Assembly: GCA_014084085.1 (NCBI GenBank)
Contig: NPFB01000054.1
Coordinates: forward strand, 115,566 to 139,857
Source of the DNA: Hondaea fermentalgiana
Taxonomy: Eukaryota; Sar; Bigyra; Thraustochytrida; Thraustochytriidae
Direction of reading: 5' to 3'
DNA: 24,292 nucleotides
Under the pieces are notes generated by a model, which worked only from the letters and a program-made list of their open reading frames with translations, ran no database searches and was not told the origin of the DNA. Shown in pieces: positions 1 to 9,120 of the stretch. The translations under genes and the position numbers were made by a program. Position 1 is the first letter of the stretch. Every line of letters starts with the position of its first letter.

Positions 1-120
1 CCGGGACTCTGGCGCGAGACACAGAGAGCGCCGCGCGGCCGCCGCGTCTTCGGCCGCTCTTCCTGCTGCTGCTCCTCGCCTCCTCTTCCGCGCCGCTCTT
101 CTCGCTCCCCCGGGCCGGCC

Positions 121-158
121 GCTGCGCCGCCACCGCTGCGCCGCCACCGCTGCGCCGC
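121..158. repeat. 14-nt tandem repeat, 2.7 copies
   Basis: The unit GCTGCGCCGCCACC occurs twice in full (121-134 and 135-148), followed by a 10-nt partial copy. It lies in the GC-rich flank, with no coding context that I trust. Confidence 0.85.
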
Positions 159-340
159 TCCAGCCTCGTCCACCCCGCTCCGCTCCCGTCCTCGCAGGAC
201 GCGGCGCGCGCGCGTCTCCTCCAATTTCCTCCCTCCCTCCCTCCTTCCCTCCCCTCAGCTCCTCGTTCTTTTTCTCAGGCGAGGCGCAAGACAGACGCGG
301 GCGGCGCCGCGGTTTTCTTTCGCCGTCCACTCGCTGCGCT

Positions 341-389
341 GTCTCGTCTCGTCTCGTCTCGTCTCGTCTCGTCCGTCTCGTCTCGCTCG
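341..389. repeat. TCTCG pentanucleotide microsatellite
   Basis: GTCTC is repeated six times from 341 to 370, followed by imperfect copies to about 389. It sits roughly 330-380 nt upstream of the ATG at 722. The same pentamer, in the same orientation relative to the gene, occurs upstream of the paralogous gene on the minus strand (7441-7460). Confidence 0.85.
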
Positions 390-721
390 TCCCTCGCTCC
401 CTCTCGCTGCGGCGGCTGCGGGCAGGCTGACTCGCCCCGGCGGGAGCCGAGCAAACGGGAATCGAGTTGAGGATCGCCGGTCGACGCGGATCGAGCGTCA
501 CGGTGCGGCCGGCCGAACGAACGAACGAACGAGGCGGCAAAGCCTAGCACGAGAGGCGACAGGCAGAGGAGCAAACAAACCCCTTTCTGGCCTCTCGCGG
601 GAGCGCCGCCACGCGACGGCGAGCACGCGACGGCGAGCGAGCGAGCGAGCGCGGCCGGACGTCTTGGGCTCGAGGCTGAAGTCTTCTTCTTCAAGGGCAG
701 CTGGCGCGGAGTTGAGCGAGG

Positions 722-2386
722 ATGGCCAAGGCCGAGTACGAGCGCGTGCCCAGCGACGAGGCGGAACGCAAGGATGAGAGGCCGCGCAACAGACACGCGG
801 CGGCGGCGGGAGGGACGCCGGGGTTCCTGGGCATGACGCTGAGGAGCAGGGTCGCATGCGTGGTTGGCGCCATCGTGCTCGTCTTTGCCATGCTGGCCAT
901 CTTCTCCTCCACAGAACAGGCCCAGGCCGTCAAGGACCACATGAACAACGCAGCCTCGGATGCCATGCTCTCGGTGGGACTCAGCCCCATGAACGGCAAG
1001 TTCTTCATCAAAAACCCGCCCTGCGCCGTCGCAAACAGCACCGAAACCCTCATCTCCGCAAACAAGGCCGGCAACATTGTCGAGTTCGCACGCCACGTCA
1101 AGCGCGACGAGGACAGTTTCGTCACCGTCACGTTTGCCTCGTACACGTACCGCGACGCGCTCATTAACTGGCTCATCGCCTCGGAGCGCGCAAACATCCG
1201 CTCCGTCGTCGTCGTCTGTCTTGACGTCGCGCTCCAAGACTACCTCTTCGCTCGAGGCGTTCCCTGCTTTCATGCATACGCCAGCGAGAGCGAGAGCGAA
1301 AGCGAAGCCCTCACGCCCGTTGAAGATAGGTCCGACGCCTACGACGCCGAGGAGGCCAGCGCGACGGACTCTTCCAGCAACGATGCAGAAACCGATTCCA
1401 CCAACGACAACGACGACGACGACAACAACGATACCGGCGATCTCATGCTCGAAGCCATCGAGGAGGAGAGGGAGGTCGACGAGGCCACGGAGCTCACCGC
1501 GTCCACATCGGCATCCTCGGGCCTCGAGGCCGACGATCAGAGCACGGGCAAGCTCAGTCGCGGCAAAATTCACAAGCTCTGGATCATGCGCGTCAACTAC
1601 CTGAGCGAGCTCCTCCATAACGGCATCGACGTCCTGTTCTCCGATCTCGATGTTGTCATCGTGCAAGACCCACGCCCGTTCTTTGCCCAGGCCGAGATCG
1701 TCGCATCGCGCGGCAAATTCCCTGCTTTCGCCCTCAAGCGATGGGGCGCCACGGCCTGCATGGGTTTCATTTACTTCAAGTCCACCCCTAACGTCAAGAT
1801 CATCATTGAGGACATGATCGAGGCTCTCCAGCGCCACAGCGATGATCAGATCGCAGTCAATATGGCGCTGCTCAAGCGTCTTGGAAGGAGCTCCAGAAAG
1901 GTCTTTGGCAGGAGGAATGGTGATCTTTACGAGCCAAAACATACGACTTCCATTATTTCCGGCAAACCCGGTCAGGTCAAGCTTATGCTCTTGTCCCACC
2001 ACGCCTTGCCTCGCTTTTGCACACATCTTTCCATCAAGGACTGGAACCGCGACATTGTGGCTGCGCACTGCCGTCCTATCCGCCACGTCAGCAAGAGCCG
2101 CGAATATTCTCGTGATCTGGCCATGGCCCGCTATAACCTCTTTTGCGACACGGATGCACTCGCAGGCCATCGCAAGGCAGGCATGTATTCCACGTACAGC
2201 CGGAAAAAGCATAGGAACGTCACGGCCTTTAATGACCCCACGCCAGAGTCCATGCTCATCGCAGCAATGACGCCATCTGACCACGTCGCTTTCGCCAAGT
2301 GGCTCGAAGCCACCTCCGAGTCTTGCGACTTTGGTTCCTTTATCAACTTGCCGGCCCAGTACGGCGTCGGACCCGAGGACCTTTAA
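722..2386 (+). CDS. type II membrane nucleotide-diphospho-sugar glycosyltransferase (GT77-like)
   Basis: A 554-residue protein. A short charged cytosolic tail (1-43) is followed by one hydrophobic anchor (about 44-62) and a luminal catalytic region. The block around residues 130-180 (VTVTFASYTYRDALINWL, then VVVVCLDVALQDYLF) and the FSDLD segment with DxD Asp308/Asp310, followed by VVIVQDPRPFF, are typical of the nucleotide-diphospho-sugar transferase family (PF03407, GT77). The DxD binds the metal/nucleotide-sugar in that family. Later blocks ATACMGFIYFKST and DDQIAVNMAL also fit. A very acidic Ser/Asp/Glu-rich insert (about 185-278) splits the domain between the first strands and the DxD. 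The likely role is glycan transfer in the Golgi; donor and acceptor are unknown. The ATG at 722 is first in frame and immediately precedes the tail and anchor; stop is TAA. A paralogue lies at 5457-6974 on the minus strand and shares at least eight cysteines. The cytosolic tail contains YERV, a possible tyrosine sorting motif. Confidence 0.88.
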   Translation: MAKAEYERVPSDEAERKDERPRNRHAAAAGGTPGFLGMTLRSRVACVVGAIVLVFAMLAIFSSTEQAQAVKDHMNNAASDAMLSVGLSPMNGKFFIKNPPCAVANSTETLISANKAGNIVEFARHVKRDEDSFVTVTFASYTYRDALINWLIASERANIRSVVVVCLDVALQDYLFARGVPCFHAYASESESESEALTPVEDRSDAYDAEEASATDSSSNDAETDSTNDNDDDDNNDTGDLMLEAIEEEREVDEATELTASTSASSGLEADDQSTGKLSRGKIHKLWIMRVNYLSELLHNGIDVLFSDLDVVIVQDPRPFFAQAEIVASRGKFPAFALKRWGATACMGFIYFKSTPNVKIIIEDMIEALQRHSDDQIAVNMALLKRLGRSSRKVFGRRNGDLYEPKHTTSIISGKPGQVKLMLLSHHALPRFCTHLSIKDWNRDIVAAHCRPIRHVSKSREYSRDLAMARYNLFCDTDALAGHRKAGMYSTYSRKKHRNVTAFNDPTPESMLIAAMTPSDHVAFAKWLEATSESCDFGSFINLPAQYGVGPEDL

Positions 2387-2676
2387 GACATACTGTCTCT
2401 AATTCTTGCGCGCCCGCCGATCACCCTAGCCAGGATCTTGCCTGGCTCATCGCTGGCTCTGAATTTCCATGCGTCTTGGTCGCCTGAACCAGCCAGCATC
2501 CATAGTTTTTTTCCAAATGCCTCTAACGGTGCTGCCAAGACCTCGTCTCGGGACTGACTGAGAGCCCAACCCGATCTTTGAAGAAAAAAAAATGACGGAC
2601 TGGTAGTAGCACCAATTCTCTTTTCTTTTTCACATCCATCCGGTTTTCAACGGCGCATATATCCGATGCCCTGTAC

Positions 2677-2700
2677 AATCAATCAATCAATCAATCAATC
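2677..2700. repeat. (AATC)6 microsatellite
   Basis: Six perfect AATC units lie in the intergenic region. A GATT-type run of the same family lies in the divergent promoter near 14027. Confidence 0.9.
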
Positions 2701-3207
2701 TCAACGAATGGATCTCCCCTTTTCTTCTGCTTTTCTCTGCGATGATCAAGATTAACATTGGAAAAGGCCTAGCCAAGTTGCAGATGAGTGATAAGAGGGC
2801 CTGCATATTTTGCTTCGTCGACGGATCGCACGGCGCCTTTGCGTCGAGGCCTAGTCGTTTCTGATCAATCTTTCGTCTTCTGTGATATGAAAACGCCACC
2901 TTGAGAGAGAACGAACTCTTCCACCCAGCCGAATACACAACGTCGGGCCGCCTACCTATGATCGGCCGTCATGCGTGCGTCCACCAACGAAAATATACCG
3001 GCCAGTCAGCCAAACATGGCACCTTGCACCCTGTGACCGAAACTGACAGGCCAAAAGACCTGCTGGCTGGCTGGCTGCTGAAGAGAAGGGACCTGAGGAG
3101 CAGTTTTTCTTGTCTCCCTTCCCGATTTTTTTTTCCCTCTTTTTTTTTTTTTCCAATTCAACTCCGACGTGACGTTCTTTCCCGTTTTAGTCGGTTTTTA
3201 TCAGGCC

Positions 3208-3215
3208 TATAAAAT
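3208..3215 (+). promoter_or_regulatory. TATA-like box upstream of the coiled-coil membrane protein gene
   Basis: TATAAAAT occurs in a locally AT-rich patch that follows T-rich tracts. It lies about 330 nt upstream of the ATG at 3539. If used, transcription would begin near 3235-3245 with a 5' leader of about 300 nt. This is a motif match only, without supporting data. Confidence 0.4.
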
Positions 3216-3538
3216 TTCGGGTTGTTGCGAAGTCTTGGGGTGGCAGGGAAGCAGGCAGGCTGGCTTGGGTTAGCGGCCAAATCTACAACAGCAGCTACAG
3301 CTCTGCGGGCTCGACAGGCGCGCGCGCGCGGATTGCTGGGCTCCGCTGCCCCCCTCATCTCCCGCCCTCACACGCGCTTGCCAGCGTGCCTTGCCTTCGG
3401 GAAGGCTGCCGTGCGGACGAGGTCCTGCAGCACATTCTGGTCTCTGGGACCGTCGGCTCCATCGACAACTCCGAGTTCGACCTCTGACGTCGACCCGAGC
3501 AAGCGTCCAGCCAAACACTCAAACAAAGACGCAGGACG

Positions 3539-5008
3539 ATGCCGGCGTACGCAGAGGTGCCTCAGAATGAGGACGGCAACGCACCCGAAAGCAACACTGC
3601 GGCGCGGCAAAAGCGCGTCGCATCGAGAAACTGGGTTGTGATCGCCGTCATTGCTCTTTTTGCGGGTCTCGTGCTCATGAGCATTAGCAAGGACCGCGAG
3701 GCCCTCGATGCCGCCGCCGCCACATCCACGCAGGTCGAAGCCAAGGACATCATCAACAACTTTGGCGACAAAATGGACTACTTTCAAAAGATTGCCCATG
3801 ATGAAAAGACGTACAGCAAAAAGGTGCGCCAGGAAGAGGCCCAGGCGGAGCGCGAGCGCAAGCGCCAAGAGAAACTCAGGAAACAAGAGGAAGCGCGCTT
3901 GAAGAAGGAGCAAGACGAGTACGATAGCGAAGCGGAAGCATCCAAATCAGCCAGCAAGAAAAAGAACAGCAAGGCCAAGGCGCCAGCGCCAACCACGCCC
4001 CCACCCACGCCGTCGCCCACCAGCAAGTTTTCCGCGCCCTCGGAGACCATCTATGACTTTCTCTACAAGCACACGGACGGTTCGCTCATTCTGCACAGTA
4101 CGAGCATCGAAGAGGAGGAAAGCATTCCTGCTGCTGACTTGAACGTTATTACGCTCACAATCCAGGCCATGGCAAACAATGGTGATGACTCTATGGCACT
4201 CGCTCAGGTTGCCATCTGGTTCGCCAGGATTGCCCAAGCCTGGCCTACTGATATCGAGCTCACCGACAACGCCAAGGAGTCTCTCGATTTTCTCCTCAGA
4301 ATGGACTTTGACTCGGTCAGCTCCAATTCAGCCTTTGTGCAGAGCCTCGTCGACTTCAAGATCACCAGCGAAGATGGCAATGGCAAGGTTGTCTTCAATA
4401 CCGAGGGCTTCAAGGATCTCCAGGAAAAGCATTCCGCCGCGAGCAGCGCTGCCTCTGCTGTTTCCCCGCAGGGCGAGCCGACTCCGGCCCCTGAGACCAA
4501 GGAGGAGCGCTTTAAAGAGACCCAGATCGAAAAGGTCGTCTCGGGTCTTCTTGACTCGGGTGATATTTCGGGCGGCAAGCCCGTGGAGCGTCTCCGTGTC
4601 GCCGTCGAAGCTCACGAGACTCTCGAGGAGTGGAACAAGCTTTTGATCTTCACTCTTGCCGTTGCGGAAGCGCGCCCCGTCTTTCAAGAATACGTTAAGC
4701 GCTGGCGCCAGGGCAAGTTTATTCGCGGCAAATTGCTCAGCAGGGAAGAAATCCCCCCCGAGAAAAAGTCCGTGGCGCTCGCCAATGCTGCCGAGATGCT
4801 CCAGCTTCTCGAGGATGCATGCGAAGCGTTCCCGCGCGTCAACGATCTCCTTCGTGCCGTCTTTTACGAGTTCCTCACCAAGGGTCCCTCTGATGACGAC
4901 CTGAGCATTCCGGGTTCAGAAGATGACGATGATGATGATGTCGACGACGAGGGCGGCGCCACGGACCCTGATGCTGAAGTTGATGCTGATGCTGACCAGA
5001 CGCCCTGA
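3539..5008 (+). CDS. unrecognised type II membrane protein with charged coiled coil and acidic tail
   Basis: I do not recognise this 489-residue protein. A polar N-terminal tail (1-30) leads into one hydrophobic segment (about 31-50). A long Lys/Glu/Arg-rich region with coiled-coil character follows (about 77-145, for example ERERKRQEKLRKQEEARLKK), then a Pro/Thr-rich linker (about 146-163). A mostly helical domain of about 290 residues comes next, interrupted by an Ala/Ser/Pro-rich loop. The C-terminus is highly acidic (about 458-487, including six consecutive Asp). The topology suggests a single-pass anchor with the bulk in the lumen, or alternatively a tail-exposed organelle protein. It contains no obvious catalytic motif. 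Its start is supported by the in-frame ATG next to the anchor; stop is TGA. It lies between two paralogous glycosyltransferases and shares a YxxVPxxE tail pattern with the first. A partner or scaffold role in the same compartment is only inferred. Confidence 0.8.
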   Translation: MPAYAEVPQNEDGNAPESNTAARQKRVASRNWVVIAVIALFAGLVLMSISKDREALDAAAATSTQVEAKDIINNFGDKMDYFQKIAHDEKTYSKKVRQEEAQAERERKRQEKLRKQEEARLKKEQDEYDSEAEASKSASKKKNSKAKAPAPTTPPPTPSPTSKFSAPSETIYDFLYKHTDGSLILHSTSIEEEESIPAADLNVITLTIQAMANNGDDSMALAQVAIWFARIAQAWPTDIELTDNAKESLDFLLRMDFDSVSSNSAFVQSLVDFKITSEDGNGKVVFNTEGFKDLQEKHSAASSAASAVSPQGEPTPAPETKEERFKETQIEKVVSGLLDSGDISGGKPVERLRVAVEAHETLEEWNKLLIFTLAVAEARPVFQEYVKRWRQGKFIRGKLLSREEIPPEKKSVALANAAEMLQLLEDACEAFPRVNDLLRAVFYEFLTKGPSDDDLSIPGSEDDDDDDVDDEGGATDPDAEVDADADQTP

Positions 5009-5456
5009 TCGCCTTTATCGTCTTCACACACCATTTCTATTGCTTACTACACGCAAGTAATTTCGGTTTTGATATCAGCATGCTTGCATCAGCATTTCTT
5101 CTTCACAATGGCATTGCTAAAATGTATTCGACGATTTCGAAATGCATCCAGTTCTTGTCCTTGCAAATGTCACGAACAATGATGTCAAACAAATTTTCCT
5201 CACGCCGCGCTTGCCGATTCGCTTGAGGAAGAAAATGTGTATGACAATGGGAGAGTTCATTTGAAAGGTACTGCATCGAGAAAGGGATGGTTGGGGCGAA
5301 AACTTGGAAACGAAACAAAAGGATGAGACATTTTTTTTTAATTTTAAAATCTTTGATTTCGACGTGTATACGTAAAGTTTGTTTGTTTGTTTGTTTGTTT
5401 GTTTGTTTGTTTGTTTTGAAAGAAAGAACAAATAAGGTGGACGCCCAACCAAGATG
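5009..5456. other. intergenic between convergent genes (3' UTRs)
   Basis: This stretch holds the 3' regions of the plus-strand gene ending at 5008 and the minus-strand gene ending at 5457. It is comparatively AT-rich and includes a (GTTT)10 microsatellite. No gene is seen. Confidence 0.65.
5377..5416. repeat. (GTTT)10 microsatellite
   Basis: Ten perfect GTTT units lie about 40 nt beyond the stop codon of the minus-strand gene, so on that transcript it would read as (AAAC)n in the 3' UTR. Confidence 0.92.
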
Positions 5457-6974
5457 TTACAACTTGGGCATCATATCGCGTGACGCTGGTATTTTGGCAA
5501 AGGCACCAAAGTCGCAGGTCTTGGCAGCCTTTCGCAGCCAGGCGGCAAACTCTTGCATGCCAACAGGTGCTTCATTGGCAAGCAAGAGCACAGAGAGATC
5601 GTCAGGATCTCTAAAGTCGAATTTCTTCTTGCCGTTCCTTTTGTTCGTAATCACGATTTTTTGACTCGCGCGCTTCCCGTGAAGAGCCTTAATATCGCAA
5701 AATACCTCGTAGCGTTCCATGGCCAGATCCCGACTTGCTTCGTTGCCCTTATCGTGACTGCCTCGTTCTTCGATGGGGAGACGGCAGTGGGCACCAATGA
5801 CATTTGCGTTCCAGTCCTCCACTGTCAAGATCTTGCAAAAACGGGGCAGCGCAAAGGCGGACAGGATCATCAACTTAAAGTCTGCAGCGCCGTCAAGGGT
5901 AATGGCATGCATGGTGTCATCGCGATCTAACTTTCTGCCAAAAGCCTTTTCTGGAGAGTGTCCGAAGATTTGCAAGAGCGCATTATTCATGCCGCGTTGG
6001 TCATCTCGCGTGAAGCGAGTCCTGCGCAGAGCATTTTCCATCATGGACAGAACGCCTGGCGTCGACTTGAAAAAAGCAAAGCCCATGCACATGGTTGCAC
6101 CCCAATGTTTCCCCACCGTGTTGGGGAAGGAGCCGCGGGAAGCGACCACGTCGGCCACCTCAAACAGAGGGCGCGGGTCTTGCATAATCACGGCGTCAAG
6201 GTCGGAGAAAAGAACGTCAAAGCCGTTTTCCAGGAGAACCATCAGGTATTCCATGCGCGTCACAAATAGACTTTGCACTGTTGAGCGACTCAGCTGTTCT
6301 CCGGCATCGTCGGAAAACACCTCAGCACCGGCGACCTCCACTTCCTCGGCGTCTTCGCCTGCGCCCTCTTCATCTTCGTCATCTGCCGAGGCGTCGGCAT
6401 CCCCGGCCTCGCCATAGTCCTCGCTGGGCCTGTCCTCCACCGGGTCCACGTTGGACTCCAGTGGTGCCTCTTTCCTGCCTTCAAGAAAGCATGGAATTCC
6501 GCGGTGCAGGAGGAACTGCTCGAGGTCCTTGTCGAGGCACACGATGAGGATGGCGCGCAACTCGACGCGCTCGCTGGCCACGAGCCAGTTGATGAGCGAG
6601 TCCCGGTAGCTGAACGAGGCGAAGGTCACCGTTACGAGCTGCGAGTCCTCGCGCACGACGTGTCTGGCAAAATCCACGATGTTGCTGGCCTTGTTGGCGA
6701 GCAGCAGCTTCTCCTTGCTGGCCGCCATGGCGCACGGCGGCTCCTCCGGGGCCGTGCGCCCGCTCTCGTTCTGCGTGGGCAGCAGGGCCGCGGGCGCGGT
6801 CTCCGTGACGGCCGGGCCCTCTCTGGCGCCCATGGCCGAAAACGCCACGTACGTCAGGACCGTGGCCAGCGCCACCACAGCCAGCTGCCGCACCGCGCGC
6901 ATCAGGCCCGCGCGCGCGCCCTCCGCCGCGTCCTCCTCCGCGCGCTCCTTCCGCCGCGCCGCGCCGTGCCGCAT
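5457..6974 (-). CDS. type II membrane glycosyltransferase (GT77-like), paralogue of the gene at 722
   Basis: A 505-residue protein starting at the first in-frame ATG (6974). The frame stays open upstream to 7199 but begins there with TTG and is made of an AAGC microsatellite, so I exclude that part. A basic tail is followed by a hydrophobic anchor (about 29-48). The catalytic region is clearly related to the gene at 722: VTVTFASFSYRDSLINWL, LIVCLDKDLEQF, and FSDLD with DxD Asp258/Asp260 followed by AVIMQDPRPLF. ATMCMGFAFFKST and the C-terminal CDFG motif are also shared. An acidic insert sits at the same place as in the paralogue, and both inserts contain VEDR. At least eight cysteines are conserved between the two, consistent with luminal disulfides. 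It probably transfers a sugar in the Golgi; specificity is unknown. It is convergent with the gene ending at 5008. Confidence 0.87.
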   Translation of the reverse strand: MRHGAARRKERAEEDAAEGARAGLMRAVRQLAVVALATVLTYVAFSAMGAREGPAVTETAPAALLPTQNESGRTAPEEPPCAMAASKEKLLLANKASNIVDFARHVVREDSQLVTVTFASFSYRDSLINWLVASERVELRAILIVCLDKDLEQFLLHRGIPCFLEGRKEAPLESNVDPVEDRPSEDYGEAGDADASADDEDEEGAGEDAEEVEVAGAEVFSDDAGEQLSRSTVQSLFVTRMEYLMVLLENGFDVLFSDLDAVIMQDPRPLFEVADVVASRGSFPNTVGKHWGATMCMGFAFFKSTPGVLSMMENALRRTRFTRDDQRGMNNALLQIFGHSPEKAFGRKLDRDDTMHAITLDGAADFKLMILSAFALPRFCKILTVEDWNANVIGAHCRLPIEERGSHDKGNEASRDLAMERYEVFCDIKALHGKRASQKIVITNKRNGKKKFDFRDPDDLSVLLLANEAPVGMQEFAAWLRKAAKTCDFGAFAKIPASRDMMPKL

Positions 6975-7083
6975 CGTCGCTCCCGCGCCCGCTCGTCGCC
7001 GCCCGCACGCTCGCTCGCCCGCCCGCTCGATCGGTTCTGCTGGAGACCGACTGCGCGTCGCAGGGACGCGGCCAGCAGAGATT

Positions 7084-7220
7084 GAAAGAAAGAAAGAAAG
7101 CAAGAAAGCAAGCAAGCGAGAAAGCAAGCAAGAAAGCAAGCAAGAACGCAAGCAAGAAAGCAAGCAAGAAAGCAAGCTGGCAAGAAAGCAAGAAAGCAAG
7201 CAAGCAAGAAAGCAAGCAAG
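7084..7220. repeat. AAGC/AAAG low-complexity tract
   Basis: Interspersed AAGC, AAAG and AAGAAAGC units run for about 135 nt, 110-245 nt upstream of the minus-strand ATG at 6974. A shorter tract of the same kind lies at about 14373-14408 in the divergent promoter. Confidence 0.85.
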
Positions 7221-7440
7221 CTGGCGAGAGAATCGATCTCATACGCGCAGTCGAGCATCCGCCACCGCCCGTTCGCAAGTGGAAGAGACGGCCAGCCAGG
7301 GGAAACAGCGGCAAACAGCGGCGGCAAGTGGACCGGAAAATCATTTCTTTCTGACGGCTACGCGACTGTCCAGCCGCAGGCGTCCACGTTGCCCGGGCGG
7401 GCCGTCGCGGCGCGGGCAGGCGCGGGCAGGCGCATGCGGC

Positions 7441-7460
7441 GAGACGAGACGAGACGAGAC
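7441..7460. repeat. GAGAC pentanucleotide repeat
   Basis: Four GAGAC units. On the minus strand this reads GTCTC, the same pentamer and orientation as the tract upstream of the paralogous gene (341-389). A shorter GAGACGAGACGA run lies near 7779-7790. Confidence 0.85.
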
Positions 7461-7826
7461 CAGGCAGGCAGATACACGCAGGCCGGGCGAGGCGAGGCCG
7501 CGCGAGCGACGCGGCGCCGAGGCGAGGGCGGCTGGGTCGGCGGAGCAGGAGGGGGAGGGAGAGGAGGAATGAGGGGGAAAAAAAAAAGAGCAGAGCGATC
7601 GAGGAGCTCTCGGGGACAGAAAGACAAGAAGACAGGCGCACGAGCTCGCAGCGGCAGCTGGCTGGCAGTCCGGCGGAGGAGGCGAGGAGCGAGCGAGGAG
7701 GAGCGAGCGAGGGACGAGGGGCGCCAGGCGGGCGCGCAGTAGGGAAGGGAAGGAGAGGAAAGGAGAGGAGAGGAGAGGAGACGAGACGAAGTGCTGGGGG
7801 CAAGCTCTTGACCTTAATTGAAAAAG

Positions 7827-7860
7827 GGGAGGGAGGGAGGGAGGGAGGGAGGGAAGGAAG
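7827..7860. repeat. GGGA purine tract
   Basis: Repeated GGGA units end in GGAAGGAAG. A related purine run (GGAGA/GGAAA type) lies at 7741-7780. On the minus strand these are CCCT/TCCT pyrimidine tracts like that at 229-257. Confidence 0.85.
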
Positions 7861-9120
7861 AGCTCACTTCCATGCGTCCACTTCCCGCCGGCTGTGGGAG
7901 TCTGCTTCGCTCTTTTTGTTTTTCTTTTTTATGTCTGTCACCGCGAACTCACTGTCAAGTTGGATCATCGGCCGCAGGACAGCGGCCAGCGGTCGACCGG
8001 CCAGGCTACAGGAGCAACGGATGGACAGGTGGACGGACGCACGCGCACAAGCCAGAGAGCATGATGATACACTCCTACCACTCGAGATTAGTTTGTTGGT
8101 TGACACCTCGGTTTTTTCTTTCGTTTTGTAATGAAAAAATGTTCGCAAACAACTGCCAGCTGCCACTGGTTGATGCGAAACAACTTGAATTTTTTTTTCA
8201 AATGTTCTGTTCTTTTCCTCGCTCTTTTCCCCCTCCCCCTCTTTCTTTTCTTTCTCTTTCTCCTTCTTTTGGTCGAAGCTCTGCGCGTCAGCCTCGCGCC
8301 TCGACGTCACGCCCGGCCTCGCAACGAGCGCTTCACCTCGCCTCGCCTCGCCTCGCCGCGCACGCAAGCACGGCTTCGCGCGCCCCGCCGCCGCCCGCAC
8401 GCCCGCCGCCGCGCGCAGCTCTTCTAACGACGACCAGTGCGCGCGGGCGACCTTCCTGTCGCTGCCTGCGCCGCCTCGCCCGCCATCTCCCACGCTCGAC
8501 ATCGTTCATCTCCGTCGCCGCCCCTGCGTCGCGCGGCCCTGCGCCCGCTCCAGCGGCAGCAGCAGCTGCTGCAGCTGCGCGTCGAGCGCGTGCGGCGCGG
8601 GCTCGGGGCTCTTCTGTTCAGGGAGGCGAGCCCCGACGCAGGCAGCCAGGTCGGTCACTCGTTCGTCCCAGCCGGTCCACCCGCGCAGTGTAAAACAGCG
8701 ACGCGGGTCCAGGGCTGAGAGCGCCTCGAGGGAGCACGTGCTCGCTCGAGGCGAGGCGAGGACGTGGACACGGCGGCGGGAAAGGACTGGAGGGAGAGGG
8801 GGTAAGGGGGACTCCCGGCGGGACCCGAGCTCGCCATTGGGACGTGGCCGAACAGCGAGCGACATGGACTCTGGGACATGCATGGGTCTTGGGACGAATG
8901 GACTGCCCCGGATGGGCGCCGCAGAGCGCGTGGACGCTGGCTGGGCGCGTGGAGGCTGAAGGGGCTGGCTGGATAGATGGACTTGAATGGAGGGATGACC
9001 GTATGGGTCAGTGAAAGAAAGGGAGTGCGCCTGTCAATTTGGTTTGGTGGGGCTTGGCCTGCGGGCTGGTCTTGAAGATGCTGGATCCACTTCATCGCGA
9101 CGCCACGCGAAACGAGCAGG

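Larger units (their letters stand above)
1..721. other. GC-rich 5' flank of the first glycosyltransferase gene
   Basis: No credible gene is seen here. The stretch is very GC- and pyrimidine-rich. It holds a 14-nt tandem repeat (121-158), a CCCT-type pyrimidine run (about 229-257), a TCTCG pentanucleotide run (341-389) and a GAAC run (about 514-532). It probably contains the promoter and 5' UTR of the gene starting at 722. I see no clear TATA box. A long minus-strand frame runs through it, but it is an antisense shadow of the downstream gene. Confidence 0.6.
2387..3538. other. intergenic: 3' region of first gene and promoter of second
   Basis: No gene is supported in these 1.15 kb. The stretch has lower GC than its neighbours. 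It contains an A run (about 2583-2591), an AATC microsatellite (2677-2700), T-rich runs around 3126-3153 and a TATA-like box at 3208. Short frames here have no recognisable protein character. It should hold the 3' UTR of the upstream gene and the promoter and 5' UTR of the gene at 3539. Confidence 0.6.

Noticed and set aside
275..2284. Minus-strand 669-codon open frame covering almost the whole first glycosyltransferase gene
   Set aside because: It is antisense to a gene with clear family motifs, is Arg/Gly/Val-rich with a poly-Val run mirroring the acidic Asp codons, and matches no family. GC-rich codon bias produces such shadows.
6975..7199. N-terminal extension of the minus-strand glycosyltransferase, rich in Leu/Ser/Cys and looking like a hydrophobic signal
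   Set aside because: It has no ATG (the frame begins with TTG) and is a translated AAGC microsatellite. The ATG at 6974 leads directly to a proper tail and anchor.
7084..7220. Possible CRISPR-like or regulatory repeat array
   Set aside because: The units are 4-5 nt microsatellites without spacers of constant length; this is simple-sequence DNA.
6481..7803. Minus-strand 440-codon frame upstream of and overlapping the second glycosyltransferase
   Set aside because: Leu/Ser/Pro/Arg low-complexity from GC-rich repeats, and its last part is a frame-shifted shadow of the real glycosyltransferase.
7818..8693. Plus-strand 291-codon frame in the gene-poor region
   Set aside because: Its composition follows homopurine/pyrimidine and GC-rich runs. 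Competing frames of equal quality exist on both strands, and no domain is visible.
8506..9095. Overlapping minus-strand frames (8506-8883 and 8655-9095)
   Set aside because: Pro/Ser/Arg-rich, mutually overlapping, without motifs. One short stretch looks mildly amphipathic, but not enough to call a gene.
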